From NCBI GenBank assembly GCA_027063325.1, contig JAMOSA010000134.1, forward strand, positions 1 to 6,425: a stretch of 6,425 nt of DNA, written 5' to 3'. A model generated the notes under the pieces. It ran no database searches, was not told where the DNA came from, and was given only the letters and a program-made list of their open reading frames with translations. Below, piece after piece: positions 1-5,633 of the stretch. Numbering within the stretch: position 1 is the first letter of the stretch; each line of letters starts with the position of its first letter. Origin of the DNA: Campylobacteraceae bacterium. Its GTDB lineage: Bacteria > Campylobacterota > Campylobacteria > Campylobacterales > Sulfurovaceae. Position numbers and translations under genes: made by a program.

Positions 1-2
1 TA

Positions 3-185
3 GAGACAATTTCCGCAACTTTTTTATTACTTCTCCCAATTTTAGGGCTTTTTTACTTTATATTGTTTCAAAGTCGGGATAAAGAGTTGAAAGGTTTGAT
101 AATAAGTTTGACTTTGAGAGTAAAAGATTTCAAAATACCCAATTCAACTTCAAACGGAGGATACAGCAAAGAGAACTACAGATAA
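3..185 (+). CDS. C-terminal end of an unidentified membrane protein (partial)
   Basis: An open frame runs in from the left window edge and stops at TAA 183-185, giving about 60 residues without a start. The piece opens with a hydrophobic stretch (ATFLLLPILGLFYFILF) that looks like one membrane helix. A charged segment (QSRDKELKG), a second moderately hydrophobic stretch and a polar tail ending GGYSKENYR follow. The frame ends 12 bp before the stop codon of the histidine kinase gene on the other strand, so the two genes converge with no room for a separate terminator. I do not recognise the family. The other + frames stop within about 80 bp, which favours this one. It is supported only by the open frame and its plausible membrane-protein composition. 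Confidence 0.45.
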   Translation, partial: ETISATFLLLLPILGLFYFILFQSRDKELKGLIISLTLRVKDFKIPNSTSNGGYSKENYR

Positions 186-197
186 TATGAAAGTAAT

Positions 198-1367
198 TTA
201 GGCTTTTGAATACTCTGGAAATGTTACAATGAAATATACTTTTTTATTTAAATATCTATATTTTAATGTAAAATTATGATGCTTGATTATTGAGTTTGCA
301 ATATATAATCCTATAGAGAATTTTTGATTTTGATTATCAAAAAACGGTTCTTTATATACTCCAAAACTATAAGGTAATCCATAGCCACTGTTAATAAAAT
401 AGATACTGTTGTTTTTTGTAACTATATCTATTTTGTTATCTGTAGAGTATTTGATACCATTATCTATTAAATTTTTAAAAGCTATAGAGAGATAGTAGAA
501 GTCTGCTTTGATTTTGAAATGCGAAATATTTAAACTTATATTTTTGATTTCACACATACATATATCTATACTGTTATCTACAATATCTACTATACTGTAC
601 TCTTTAAAATTGAGATTTTTGAATGATATGAAGTTTTCTACAGATGAAAACTCTTTTATAAGAGATTGAGTTCTATAGAAAACATCTCTTAGTATATCTC
701 TGTTTACAGGTTCCAACTCTAATGCCAACTTGCCTCTTGTTATAGGTGTTTTTAACTCATGCATGATATTTCTGATGAATATCTCTCTTGAACTTTTAAT
801 ATCTTTTAGTTTTTTTGCACTCTTTTGTATCTCTTTGGATAGTAATCCTATTTCATCTTTGGAATCGATTGAAACTATTTTGTTAAAATCTTCATTTGAA
901 AGATATATCATATTTTGTTGTAGGATTTTAATCGGAGAAATTTTTTTGATAATTATATACCACAATATAACAATTAAAGCAGTAATGACTGTAAATATGA
1001 GATATATTTTTGTTTTGCTGTAAATTATAGGTTCTTTGTCTTTAAAGAGTTTACTAAATCTAAAGTTGTAAAAATATATATAATATGAGTTTTTATATTT
1101 CAGATATTTGATAACTCTCCTGCCTCTTTTTATGGTATATAGAGTCTTGGCACTTTTTATAATCTCCTCTTTTTGGGGTATATCATTCAAAAACATTAAA
1201 TCTCTCATATTTATACTACCTATTTTGTATGTTACAAATAGTTTTTCTTGATCATTGAAGTGTTCGATGATATAGTAAAATGTAGTAAATTCGAGTATCA
1301 ACATAATAATAAAGCTGATATTTATTAATCTGGTAATATATATATTTTTTATATTATTAATTAACAT
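198..1367 (-). CDS. ArsS-type membrane sensor histidine kinase
   Basis: The 389-residue sensor kinase autophosphorylates and passes phosphate to the regulator encoded just upstream. Two membrane helices (about 12-35 and 121-141) enclose a periplasmic sensor region of about 85 residues. A HAMP-like linker (142-195) leads to the dimerisation helix with phosphoacceptor His203 in MHELKTPIT. The ATP-binding domain shows the N box (NLIDNGIKYS, Asn299 and Asn303), a G1-like NSGYG at 326-330, where Asn replaces the usual Asp, and a G2-like SIGLYIANSI at 351-360. The closest family I recognise is ArsS of Helicobacter and relatives. The sensor region holds only one His (His36) and no Cys, so acid sensing through histidines or a Cys-based metal site is not evident. 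The ATG lies inside the regulator gene (11-bp overlap) with no good ribosome binding site, so translation is probably coupled. Confidence 0.93.
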   Translation of the reverse strand: MLINNIKNIYITRLINISFIIMLILEFTTFYYIIEHFNDQEKLFVTYKIGSINMRDLMFLNDIPQKEEIIKSAKTLYTIKRGRRVIKYLKYKNSYYIYFYNFRFSKLFKDKEPIIYSKTKIYLIFTVITALIVILWYIIIKKISPIKILQQNMIYLSNEDFNKIVSIDSKDEIGLLSKEIQKSAKKLKDIKSSREIFIRNIMHELKTPITRGKLALELEPVNRDILRDVFYRTQSLIKEFSSVENFISFKNLNFKEYSIVDIVDNSIDICMCEIKNISLNISHFKIKADFYYLSIAFKNLIDNGIKYSTDNKIDIVTKNNSIYFINSGYGLPYSFGVYKEPFFDNQNQKFSIGLYIANSIIKHHNFTLKYRYLNKKVYFIVTFPEYSKA

Positions 1368-2013
1368 TAAGTTTGTAACCTATACCTTTTATATTGGATA
1401 TATACTCTTTACCTATTTTTTTTCTGATTCTGCTTATTATTACATTTAGACTGTCATTACAGCTTCTGCTCTCGAAAAAATCACAATCATTTATAATATC
1501 ATATCTGTCAACTATAGAGTTTTTTCTCTCTATTAGATATGATAAAACTTGAAATTCTGCCAGTGTCAGATCCAAGAGTTTACCATCAAGATATATCGAT
1601 TTGTCTTTTAGAATCAATTTGTCATTTTTCTCTTTGGGTTTAGTATATCTTTTGTTTCTTCTTAGAATTGTAAATATTCTAAGCTCTAACTCTTTGGGTT
1701 CATAGGGTTTTGTAATATAATCATCTGCTCCTATACCCAAAGTTTTTATTTTGTCATCTATGCTACTTCTTGCACTAGATATAATAATGGGAATATTTAC
1801 ATCTATCAGACTTTTGCATACCTCAAGACCATCAAGCCCAGGAAGTGTCAAATCCAAAATAATCAGATCATACTTTTTTCTGTTTACTCTGATTTCACTT
1901 AGAGCTATAAAGGGATCTTCAAAATTTATAACAGATATATCACTCTTTTTTAGATACTCTTTTAACAAATCTGCCAAAAGAGTATCATCTTCAATCATTG
2001 CTATATTAATCAT
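1357..2013 (-). CDS. OmpR-family response regulator, ArsR (Helicobacter)-like
   Basis: The 218-residue DNA-binding regulator is the partner of the kinase downstream. The receiver domain (1-120) has the acidic pocket Glu8/Asp9, phosphoacceptor Asp54 in LIILDLTLPGLDG, Ser80 in ISSAR and Lys102 in TKPYEP. The phrases MIEDD, DLTLPGLDGLEVC and IPIIISSARS resemble Helicobacter ArsR closely. The C-terminal winged helix (about 128-218) includes LTLAEFQVLSYL, the recognition-helix segment SLNVIISRIRKKIG and the closing wing IKGIGYKL. The ATG at 2013-2011 overlaps the stop of the Cys/His peptide gene as ATGA, so the regulator is probably translated by coupling from that peptide. This ArsR is unrelated to the ArsR/SmtB arsenic repressors. 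Targets are unknown, but the operon's own promoter is the obvious candidate. Confidence 0.94.
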   Translation of the reverse strand: MINIAMIEDDTLLADLLKEYLKKSDISVINFEDPFIALSEIRVNRKKYDLIILDLTLPGLDGLEVCKSLIDVNIPIIISSARSSIDDKIKTLGIGADDYITKPYEPKELELRIFTILRRNKRYTKPKEKNDKLILKDKSIYLDGKLLDLTLAEFQVLSYLIERKNSIVDRYDIINDCDFFESRSCNDSLNVIISRIRKKIGKEYISNIKGIGYKLNVN

Positions 2014-2135
2014 CTACAACATCCGCAACTGTGCCAATAGTGGGGGTGACATCCACCACAACCCTTTAAAAATAAAATAGTAAATATAAATACAAATATA
2101 ACAGTTACAATCATATTCTGACTGTTAGTGTTCAT
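2010..2135 (-). CDS. 41-residue membrane peptide with a Cys/His-rich CXXCH tail
   Basis: This short gene sits between the cytochrome and regulator genes. Its product has a polar N-terminus (MNTNSQNM), one hydrophobic helix (about 8-23) and a tail, CGGCHPHYWHSCGCC (26-40), followed by Arg41 and the stop. The last 16 residues hold five Cys (26, 29, 37, 39, 40) and three His (30, 32, 35). Residues 26-30 match the heme c attachment motif CXXCH. Coding is supported by AGGAGGA at 2149-2143, seven bases before the ATG, and by exact packing: an 11-bp overlap with the cytochrome gene and an ATGA overlap with the regulator. Possible roles are a mini heme c protein, a metal-binding peptide or a small modulator of the kinase. 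LKGC is also a poor lipobox. Topology is unclear, because the only Lys follows the helix and would favour a cytoplasmic tail. I do not recognise a family. Confidence 0.82.
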   Translation of the reverse strand: MNTNSQNMIVTVIFVFIFTILFLKGCGGCHPHYWHSCGCCR

Positions 2136-2517
2136 AGTTATATCCTCCTCTACCTCTATAACAGTTGCCTCTTTTATTATATCCATAACTCTTTAGTGAT
2201 AGTATCCACTTGGATAGGTTATCAAGTTGTTGTTTGTTTAGATATGGGAATGAAGGCATGGTTGTATTGCCAAATGGTGGATATTTGCCTATAGAACCAT
2301 TTTTTATACTATCTATTATTCTCTCTTGTGCATTATCTCCATACCATTTTAAATTTCTTCTGGCAATCTTTGCAAATGGTGGAGCTTTGTATGGTGTAGT
2401 TATATTGTGACAACTCATACAACTGTTATCATTTAATATTTTATTGATATTATCAGGAATTTCACTGCTATATACCAAGCTTATACAAACAATCACTACA
2501 GATGAAAACTTTTTCAT
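2125..2517 (-). CDS. Periplasmic monoheme class I c-type cytochrome
   Basis: The 130-residue product has a signal peptide (1 to about 18, MKKFSSVVIV followed by CISLVYS). A single heme attachment motif, CMSCH (33-37), lies in a classic class I fold, with His37 as the near ligand and Met87 in NTTMPSFPYL as the likely distal ligand. The closing helix is LDNLSKWILSL. This size and arrangement fit small electron-carrier cytochromes of the c551/c553 group. After the domain there is an unusual tail of about 20 residues rich in Tyr, Gly and Arg with one extra Cys (119). Its codons carry the ribosome binding site of the next gene. The start is set by AAGGAGTT six bases before the ATG. It is the first gene of the four-gene operon. 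Its redox partner cannot be deduced. Confidence 0.93.
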   Translation of the reverse strand: MKKFSSVVIVCISLVYSSEIPDNINKILNDNSCMSCHNITTPYKAPPFAKIARRNLKWYGDNAQERIIDSIKNGSIGKYPPFGNTTMPSFPYLNKQQLDNLSKWILSLKSYGYNKRGNCYRGRGGYNYEH

Positions 2518-2547
2518 TTTTTAACTCCTTATTGTTGATATGCCAAA

Positions 2548-2553
2548 GTATAA
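2548..2553 (-). promoter_or_regulatory. Candidate -10 box of the cytochrome/two-component operon
   Basis: TATACT on the - strand, preceded by TTTTGCAATT, lies 30 bases before the cytochrome ATG and would give a leader of about 24 bases. There is no recognisable -35 hexamer, which is normal for sigma-70 promoters in Campylobacterota. Two better TATAAT matches occur farther upstream (2611-2623), so this may be only one of two starts. Confidence 0.4.
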
Positions 2554-2562
2554 ATTGCAAAA

Positions 2563-2578
2563 CTAAACAAAATCTAAA
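2563..2578 (-). promoter_or_regulatory. Possible response-regulator operator: two TTTAG repeats 11 bp apart
   Basis: On the - strand TTTAGATTTTG is followed directly by TTTAGTTTTGC, so the TTTAG core recurs after 11 bp, one helical turn. OmpR-family regulators bind such direct repeats. The pair covers the -35 position of the TATACT box at 2553-2548, where an activator would sit. That it binds the regulator encoded in this operon is inference. AT-rich DNA gives short repeats by chance. Confidence 0.3.
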
Positions 2579-2610
2579 TGGTTTTTGGAAGATTGTTTAT
2601 AGAGGATAAA

Positions 2611-2623
2611 ATTATAGATTATA
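2611..2623 (-). promoter_or_regulatory. Two tandem TATAAT boxes upstream of the cytochrome gene
   Basis: On the - strand TATAATCTATAAT contains two perfect -10 hexamers (2623-2618 and 2616-2611). Either would start a transcript with an untranslated leader of roughly 85-95 bases before the cytochrome ATG. The motif match is better than the TATACT box nearer the gene, but the DNA is AT-rich and no -35 element supports the call. Confidence 0.35.
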
Positions 2624-2641
2624 GAGTATTTGAACTTTGCA

Positions 2642-2656
2642 GCACTCTTTGAGTGC
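2642..2656 (-). terminator. Short hairpin after the Spherulin-4 gene, possible terminator
   Basis: GCACTC and GAGTGC form a perfect 6-bp stem with a 3-base loop, starting 10 bases beyond the TAG of the Spherulin-4 gene. No T-run follows on either strand, so this is at best a weak or factor-assisted terminator. It could instead be a protein-binding palindrome upstream of the cytochrome operon. Confidence 0.35.
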
Positions 2657-2665
2657 CACAATATA

Positions 2666-3823
2666 CTAACTCTGCGATTCTATATATTCAAGTAACTCTT
2701 CTGTATATTCAGACAAAGAGTCCCATGGATTACCATCAAATCCATCTTCAGTGAAATATAGATAGTCAAAGTTATTCTCTTTTGCAAAATTAAATAACTC
2801 TTCTGTTTTATCACCCTCCATCTCATATATAAGCAGTGATAATTTTGTACTCTTTGTTGGTTTATTTAATGTAGAAGGAAGGTTGTCTCTCCAACTTCTG
2901 TAAGGGTTTTCATAACTTACTATTACATCAGCTATATTGGCATCAAAATATGCTTTATCTGTTGTTGTGCCTGGATTTAGGACTACAAAATCTATTCCAT
3001 TTGATTTTGCATATTTGGACAACTCTTTGTAGTAATCCAAATCCTCTTTTTTGTCTGATACTTCATCAAAAAATATCCCCTCTATACCAAGATCTTTGTA
3101 ATACTCCAACCAAGAGTCTATATTTGTCTTGACATCATCTATATCTCTATTGCCATATCCTGTATATACATATCCTATTACTTTGATACCATTTTCCACA
3201 AGCATTGGTATAGCTTGGGCATAACTGTTGCTTTTGTGGTCAAAATCACCATTACTTTGATTTGCAATAGCTACTATATCTATATCTGGATAACTTCTCT
3301 TTAACTCTATTAGTCTTTGCCATACACCATTGCTATCCTTAATATCAGGATATGTATATAGCGGTACAAGCAGATGAAATCTATTTGTCTTTATATATCC
3401 AAGCTCTGCTAATGCTTTGTCTCTTTTGCTTTTGAGTATATTGGCATCATCTCCCAATGCACCGTTTATAACTGCCAATATAAAGTTTGAACGGCTGATA
3501 TTTTTATTCTCAAGTTGCTTTTTCCAATACTGCAAACCCTCACTATCGGGATCTCTGTCAAAAAGATTATTGTATATACTGGTAATAAACTCTTCTGTTG
3601 TTGTATCTTTTGGATATTTTTTTTGTGTTTCTGGTTGATCAAAAAAACTAGAAGCTATCCCCTCCAATTCGAGATTTGAATCATAGAGCCAGTAGTTTAA
3701 TCCTGCTTTGTCTGGAACTCTGTCAAATGTAGCCACATAAAGTTCAGTTACATTCTCAACAGTAGGTTTTTGAGCCAATAACAAAAATATAGATATAAAC
3801 CAAATATATAATATACGCCTCAT
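2666..3823 (-). CDS. Secreted DUF4214 plus Spherulin-4 (GH135-like) glycan-active protein
   Basis: From the ATG at 3823 the product is 385 residues. A signal peptide (1 to about 17, ending LLLA) precedes a DUF4214 region (about 22-140) with two matching units, FDRVPDKAGLNYW (33-45) and LFDRDPDSEGLQYW (87-100). A Spherulin-4 TIM-barrel domain (about 150-380) follows. Its hallmarks are LLVPLYTYPD (151-160), GYVYTGYGNRD (217-227), GIFFDEVS (249-256) and VVLNPGTT (280-287). Spherulin-4 includes fungal Sph3, founder of GH135, which cuts GalNAc-containing exopolysaccharide. Asp253/Glu254 are the natural catalytic candidates. DUF4214 is common in secreted and surface proteins. An in-frame TTG at 3862 would add 13 residues, but the TATAAT box lies downstream of it, and AAAGGA sits seven bases before the chosen ATG. 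It is divergent from the NagZ gene. The substrate is unknown. Confidence 0.87.
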   Translation of the reverse strand: MRRILYIWFISIFLLLAQKPTVENVTELYVATFDRVPDKAGLNYWLYDSNLELEGIASSFFDQPETQKKYPKDTTTEEFITSIYNNLFDRDPDSEGLQYWKKQLENKNISRSNFILAVINGALGDDANILKSKRDKALAELGYIKTNRFHLLVPLYTYPDIKDSNGVWQRLIELKRSYPDIDIVAIANQSNGDFDHKSNSYAQAIPMLVENGIKVIGYVYTGYGNRDIDDVKTNIDSWLEYYKDLGIEGIFFDEVSDKKEDLDYYKELSKYAKSNGIDFVVLNPGTTTDKAYFDANIADVIVSYENPYRSWRDNLPSTLNKPTKSTKLSLLIYEMEGDKTEELFNFAKENNFDYLYFTEDGFDGNPWDSLSEYTEELLEYIESQS

Positions 3824-3850
3824 AATATATTCCTTTACTCTTTTTGTTTT

Positions 3851-3856
3851 ATTATA
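3851..3856 (-). promoter_or_regulatory. Promoter -10 box of the Spherulin-4 gene
   Basis: A perfect TATAAT on the - strand, followed by AAAAC, lies 27 bases before the ATG at 3823 and predicts a leader of roughly 20 bases containing AAAGGA. It is within the 89-bp divergent spacer shared with nagZ. On the + strand only a weak TACTAT (3870-3875) could serve nagZ. Confidence 0.55.
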
Positions 3857-3912
3857 TCTCAAATATTAATACTATTTGGTAAACTTAGAGACAAATACCA
3901 CAAAGGATAGTA

Positions 3913-5055
3913 ATGGTTAAATCTATATATACAGTTTTTGCACTCTTGTTGCTATTTAATACACTCTATGCAGACAGTTTGTACAAGATGGCAGGAGCTA
4001 TGTTGATTGTCGGATTTGAAGGAGATCAAGTTACACCCAAATCTCAAATATGTAAAGATATAAAAAGATACAATTTGGCAGGAGTTATACTATTTGAAAA
4101 AAATCCCACAAATCCAAAGGGTACAAAAAATATATTATCTCCAAAACAATTATCTACTCTTACTAGAAATCTTCAAAATTGCAGTAGTGATAAAAAGTTG
4201 TTAATTGCCATAGATGAAGAGGGGGGAGTGGTACAACGCCTTAAAAAGAGATACGGTTTTTATGGTTCATACCCAAGAGCTTCTGTTGTATCCCAAAAGG
4301 GTACAAAGTATGCTGCAAAAATATACTCTAAAATGGCAAAAGAGTTGTCACTTGTTGGAATCAATTATAATTTGGCTCCAGTTGTTGATTTGGCAATAAA
4401 TCCAAAAAACAAAATTATAGTGGGTTATGGCCGTTCATTTGGACAAGATCCAAATATTGTAGCTAAATATGCAAATATCTTTATAGACAATATGCACAAA
4501 AGAGGTATAGTTACATCACTAAAACACTTTCCAGGACATGGATCTTCTATTGGAGATACACACAAAGGTTTTGTTGATGTTACAAAAGAGTGGAGCAGTA
4601 TAGAGATAGAGCCTTACAGACTACTGATAAAACAAAACAGTATAGACTCTGTTATGGTAGCTCATATATTTAATAAGAATTTAGATGCAAAATATCCGGC
4701 TTCACTATCAAAAAATATTATAGATAATATACTTAGGAGGGAGCTTGGTTATAGTGGTGTGGTAATAACAGATGATTTGCAAATGGGGGCTATTACAAAA
4801 CACTATAATATAAAAGATACCATAAGACTTGCTATCAAAGCCGGTAATGATATTTTACTCTTTGGTAATCAATTGGATCCCAAAAAGGTATATTCGTCAA
4901 AAATGTTGGTAGATACAATAGTATCTTTGGTAAAAGAGGGTACTATATCCATAGATAGATTAAAAGAGTCAAAAGAGCGTATAGAGAAGTTAAAGAGTAG
5001 ATTGAACAGTATCGAACAACCAAAGAGTTTAAATATTTTTGAAGGCTTAATGTGA
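3913..5055 (+). CDS. nagZ: Exported GH3 beta-N-acetylhexosaminidase, NagZ type
   Basis: The 380-residue enzyme should release terminal beta-linked N-acetylhexosamine, in NagZ from GlcNAc-anhydro-muropeptides. GH3 hallmarks are DEEGGVVQRL (101-110), LAPVVDL (154-160), GRSFGQDP (173-180), KHFPGHG (204-210), the Asp-Thr-His acid/base loop (215-217), VMVAHI (247-252) and ITDDLQMGAI (285-294), whose Asp287 is the expected nucleophile. The N-terminus (MVKSIYTVFALLLLFNTLYA) is a clear signal peptide with a predicted cut after residue 20. The protein is therefore periplasmic or outer-membrane-facing, unlike cytoplasmic E. coli NagZ, and is about 40 residues longer. Cys47 and Cys90 could form a disulfide. 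AAAGGA precedes the ATG. The gene is divergent from the Spherulin-4 gene, and its stop overlaps the next gene as GTGA. Substrates other than peptidoglycan are possible. Confidence 0.92.
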   Translation: MVKSIYTVFALLLLFNTLYADSLYKMAGAMLIVGFEGDQVTPKSQICKDIKRYNLAGVILFEKNPTNPKGTKNILSPKQLSTLTRNLQNCSSDKKLLIAIDEEGGVVQRLKKRYGFYGSYPRASVVSQKGTKYAAKIYSKMAKELSLVGINYNLAPVVDLAINPKNKIIVGYGRSFGQDPNIVAKYANIFIDNMHKRGIVTSLKHFPGHGSSIGDTHKGFVDVTKEWSSIEIEPYRLLIKQNSIDSVMVAHIFNKNLDAKYPASLSKNIIDNILRRELGYSGVVITDDLQMGAITKHYNIKDTIRLAIKAGNDILLFGNQLDPKKVYSSKMLVDTIVSLVKEGTISIDRLKESKERIEKLKSRLNSIEQPKSLNIFEGLM

Positions 5056-5462
5056 AAAAAAATTTATATAAAATATCTGTTTTGGTTATTTTATTGGTTA
5101 TAGCACTATACTTTAAAGTATCTTTTTCTTTTGATTCTGAAAAAAAGAAAAGCGACGAAAACTATTTTTATACAGATATGGTTGATGAGACAAAGGATAT
5201 AGATGAATATCTAAAACCCTTACCATATGAAACTGCTCCTATACACAAGAGTACTCCTGAGAGACCAAAAAAAGTTGTTACTACTCCTGAAAAACACAAA
5301 AAAGTTATTAAGCAACAGTTTATATGTGATGGTAGAAAGTATTGTTCTCAGATGAATTCCTGTGAAGAGGCAATGTTTTTTTTAAATCATTGTGAAGATG
5401 TCAAAATGGATGGAGATGAAGATGGAATACCTTGTGAAAGACAATGGTGTAATAATCGATAG
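5052..5462 (+). CDS. Excalibur-domain protein, membrane-anchored or secreted
   Basis: The product is 136 residues from a GTG start that overlaps the nagZ stop (GTGA), with GAAGG six bases upstream. The only ATG nearby (5050) is followed at once by TGA. An N-terminal hydrophobic segment (about 7-26) is a signal peptide or anchor. A charged linker (27-90) contains two TPExxKKV units (68-75 and 78-85). The C-terminal Excalibur domain (91-133) has six Cys (92, 98, 104, 114, 128, 133), enough for three disulfides. Its calcium-loop motif is DGDEDGIPCE (120-129), in which Asp120, Asp122 and Asp124 are the likely ligands. This domain occurs in extracellular proteins, some with a nuclease-like domain, which is absent here. 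Translational coupling to nagZ suggests a shared envelope role. The exact function is unknown. Confidence 0.85.
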   Translation: MKKNLYKISVLVILLVIALYFKVSFSFDSEKKKSDENYFYTDMVDETKDIDEYLKPLPYETAPIHKSTPERPKKVVTTPEKHKKVIKQQFICDGRKYCSQMNSCEEAMFFLNHCEDVKMDGDEDGIPCERQWCNNR

Positions 5463-5486
5463 ATAAAAGTAATTTTAAACTTTTAT
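5463..5486 (+). terminator. Weak hairpin directly after the nagZ-Excalibur operon
   Basis: ATAAAAGT (5463-5470) and ACTTTTAT (5479-5486) form an 8-bp, almost all A-T stem with an 8-base loop, immediately after the TAG, and TTTAATT follows. The position suits a terminator, but the stem is weak. Confidence 0.35.
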
Positions 5487-5586
5487 TTAATTAACCTGAG
5501 TCTCGCTTAAGCCACTAATACTTTCCCTTCCAAAGAGTTAATCTTGAGTGAAAGCTTTTTTGTATGTAAGTATAAACTGATATTAT

Positions 5587-5605
5587 GCAGATAAAGTTTT
5601 ACTGC
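5587..5605. repeat. Small hairpin inside the element
   Basis: GCAG plus TAA (5587-5590, 5592-5594, with A5591 bulged) pairs with TTA plus CTGC (5599-5605) across an AGTT loop. It is part of the stretch 5506-5637 that interrupts the left arm of the larger inverted repeat. Confidence 0.35.
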
Positions 5606-5611
5606 TTTAAC

Positions 5612-5633
5612 AGGTGAGGCTAAAGCCTCACTT
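5612..5633. repeat. REP-like palindrome with CTAAAG core
   Basis: GTGAGGC (5614-5620) and GCCTCAC (5625-5631) form a perfect 7-bp stem with a TAAA loop, extended by one G-T and one A-T pair, and CTTCC overlaps the end. A related imperfect palindrome in the opposite orientation (5660-5673, GGGACTAAAGTGCC on the - strand) lies 29 bases away. Two such units in inverted orientation is the layout of REP doublets. Whether copies exist elsewhere in the genome cannot be seen here. Confidence 0.55.

Noticed and set aside
1751..2080. 109-codon + strand frame opposite the regulator gene
   Set aside because: It is antisense to the well-supported regulator and Cys/His peptide genes, with no recognisable domain. 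Other + strand frames opposite the kinase, cytochrome and Spherulin-4 genes were rejected for the same reason.
3824..3862. TTG start extending the Spherulin-4 protein by 13 residues
   Set aside because: The TATAAT box at 3851-3856 lies downstream of the TTG, so it would not be transcribed from that promoter. The added residues are charged and would precede a normal signal peptide, and the ATG at 3823 has AAAGGA at good spacing.
4214..4399. 61-codon + strand frame inside nagZ
   Set aside because: It overlaps conserved GH3 motifs of nagZ in another frame and has no family signature or plausible ribosome binding site.
5612..5633. Palindrome considered as a CRISPR repeat or tRNA arm
   Set aside because: There is no regular array of repeats and spacers in the window, and no cloverleaf can be completed around it.
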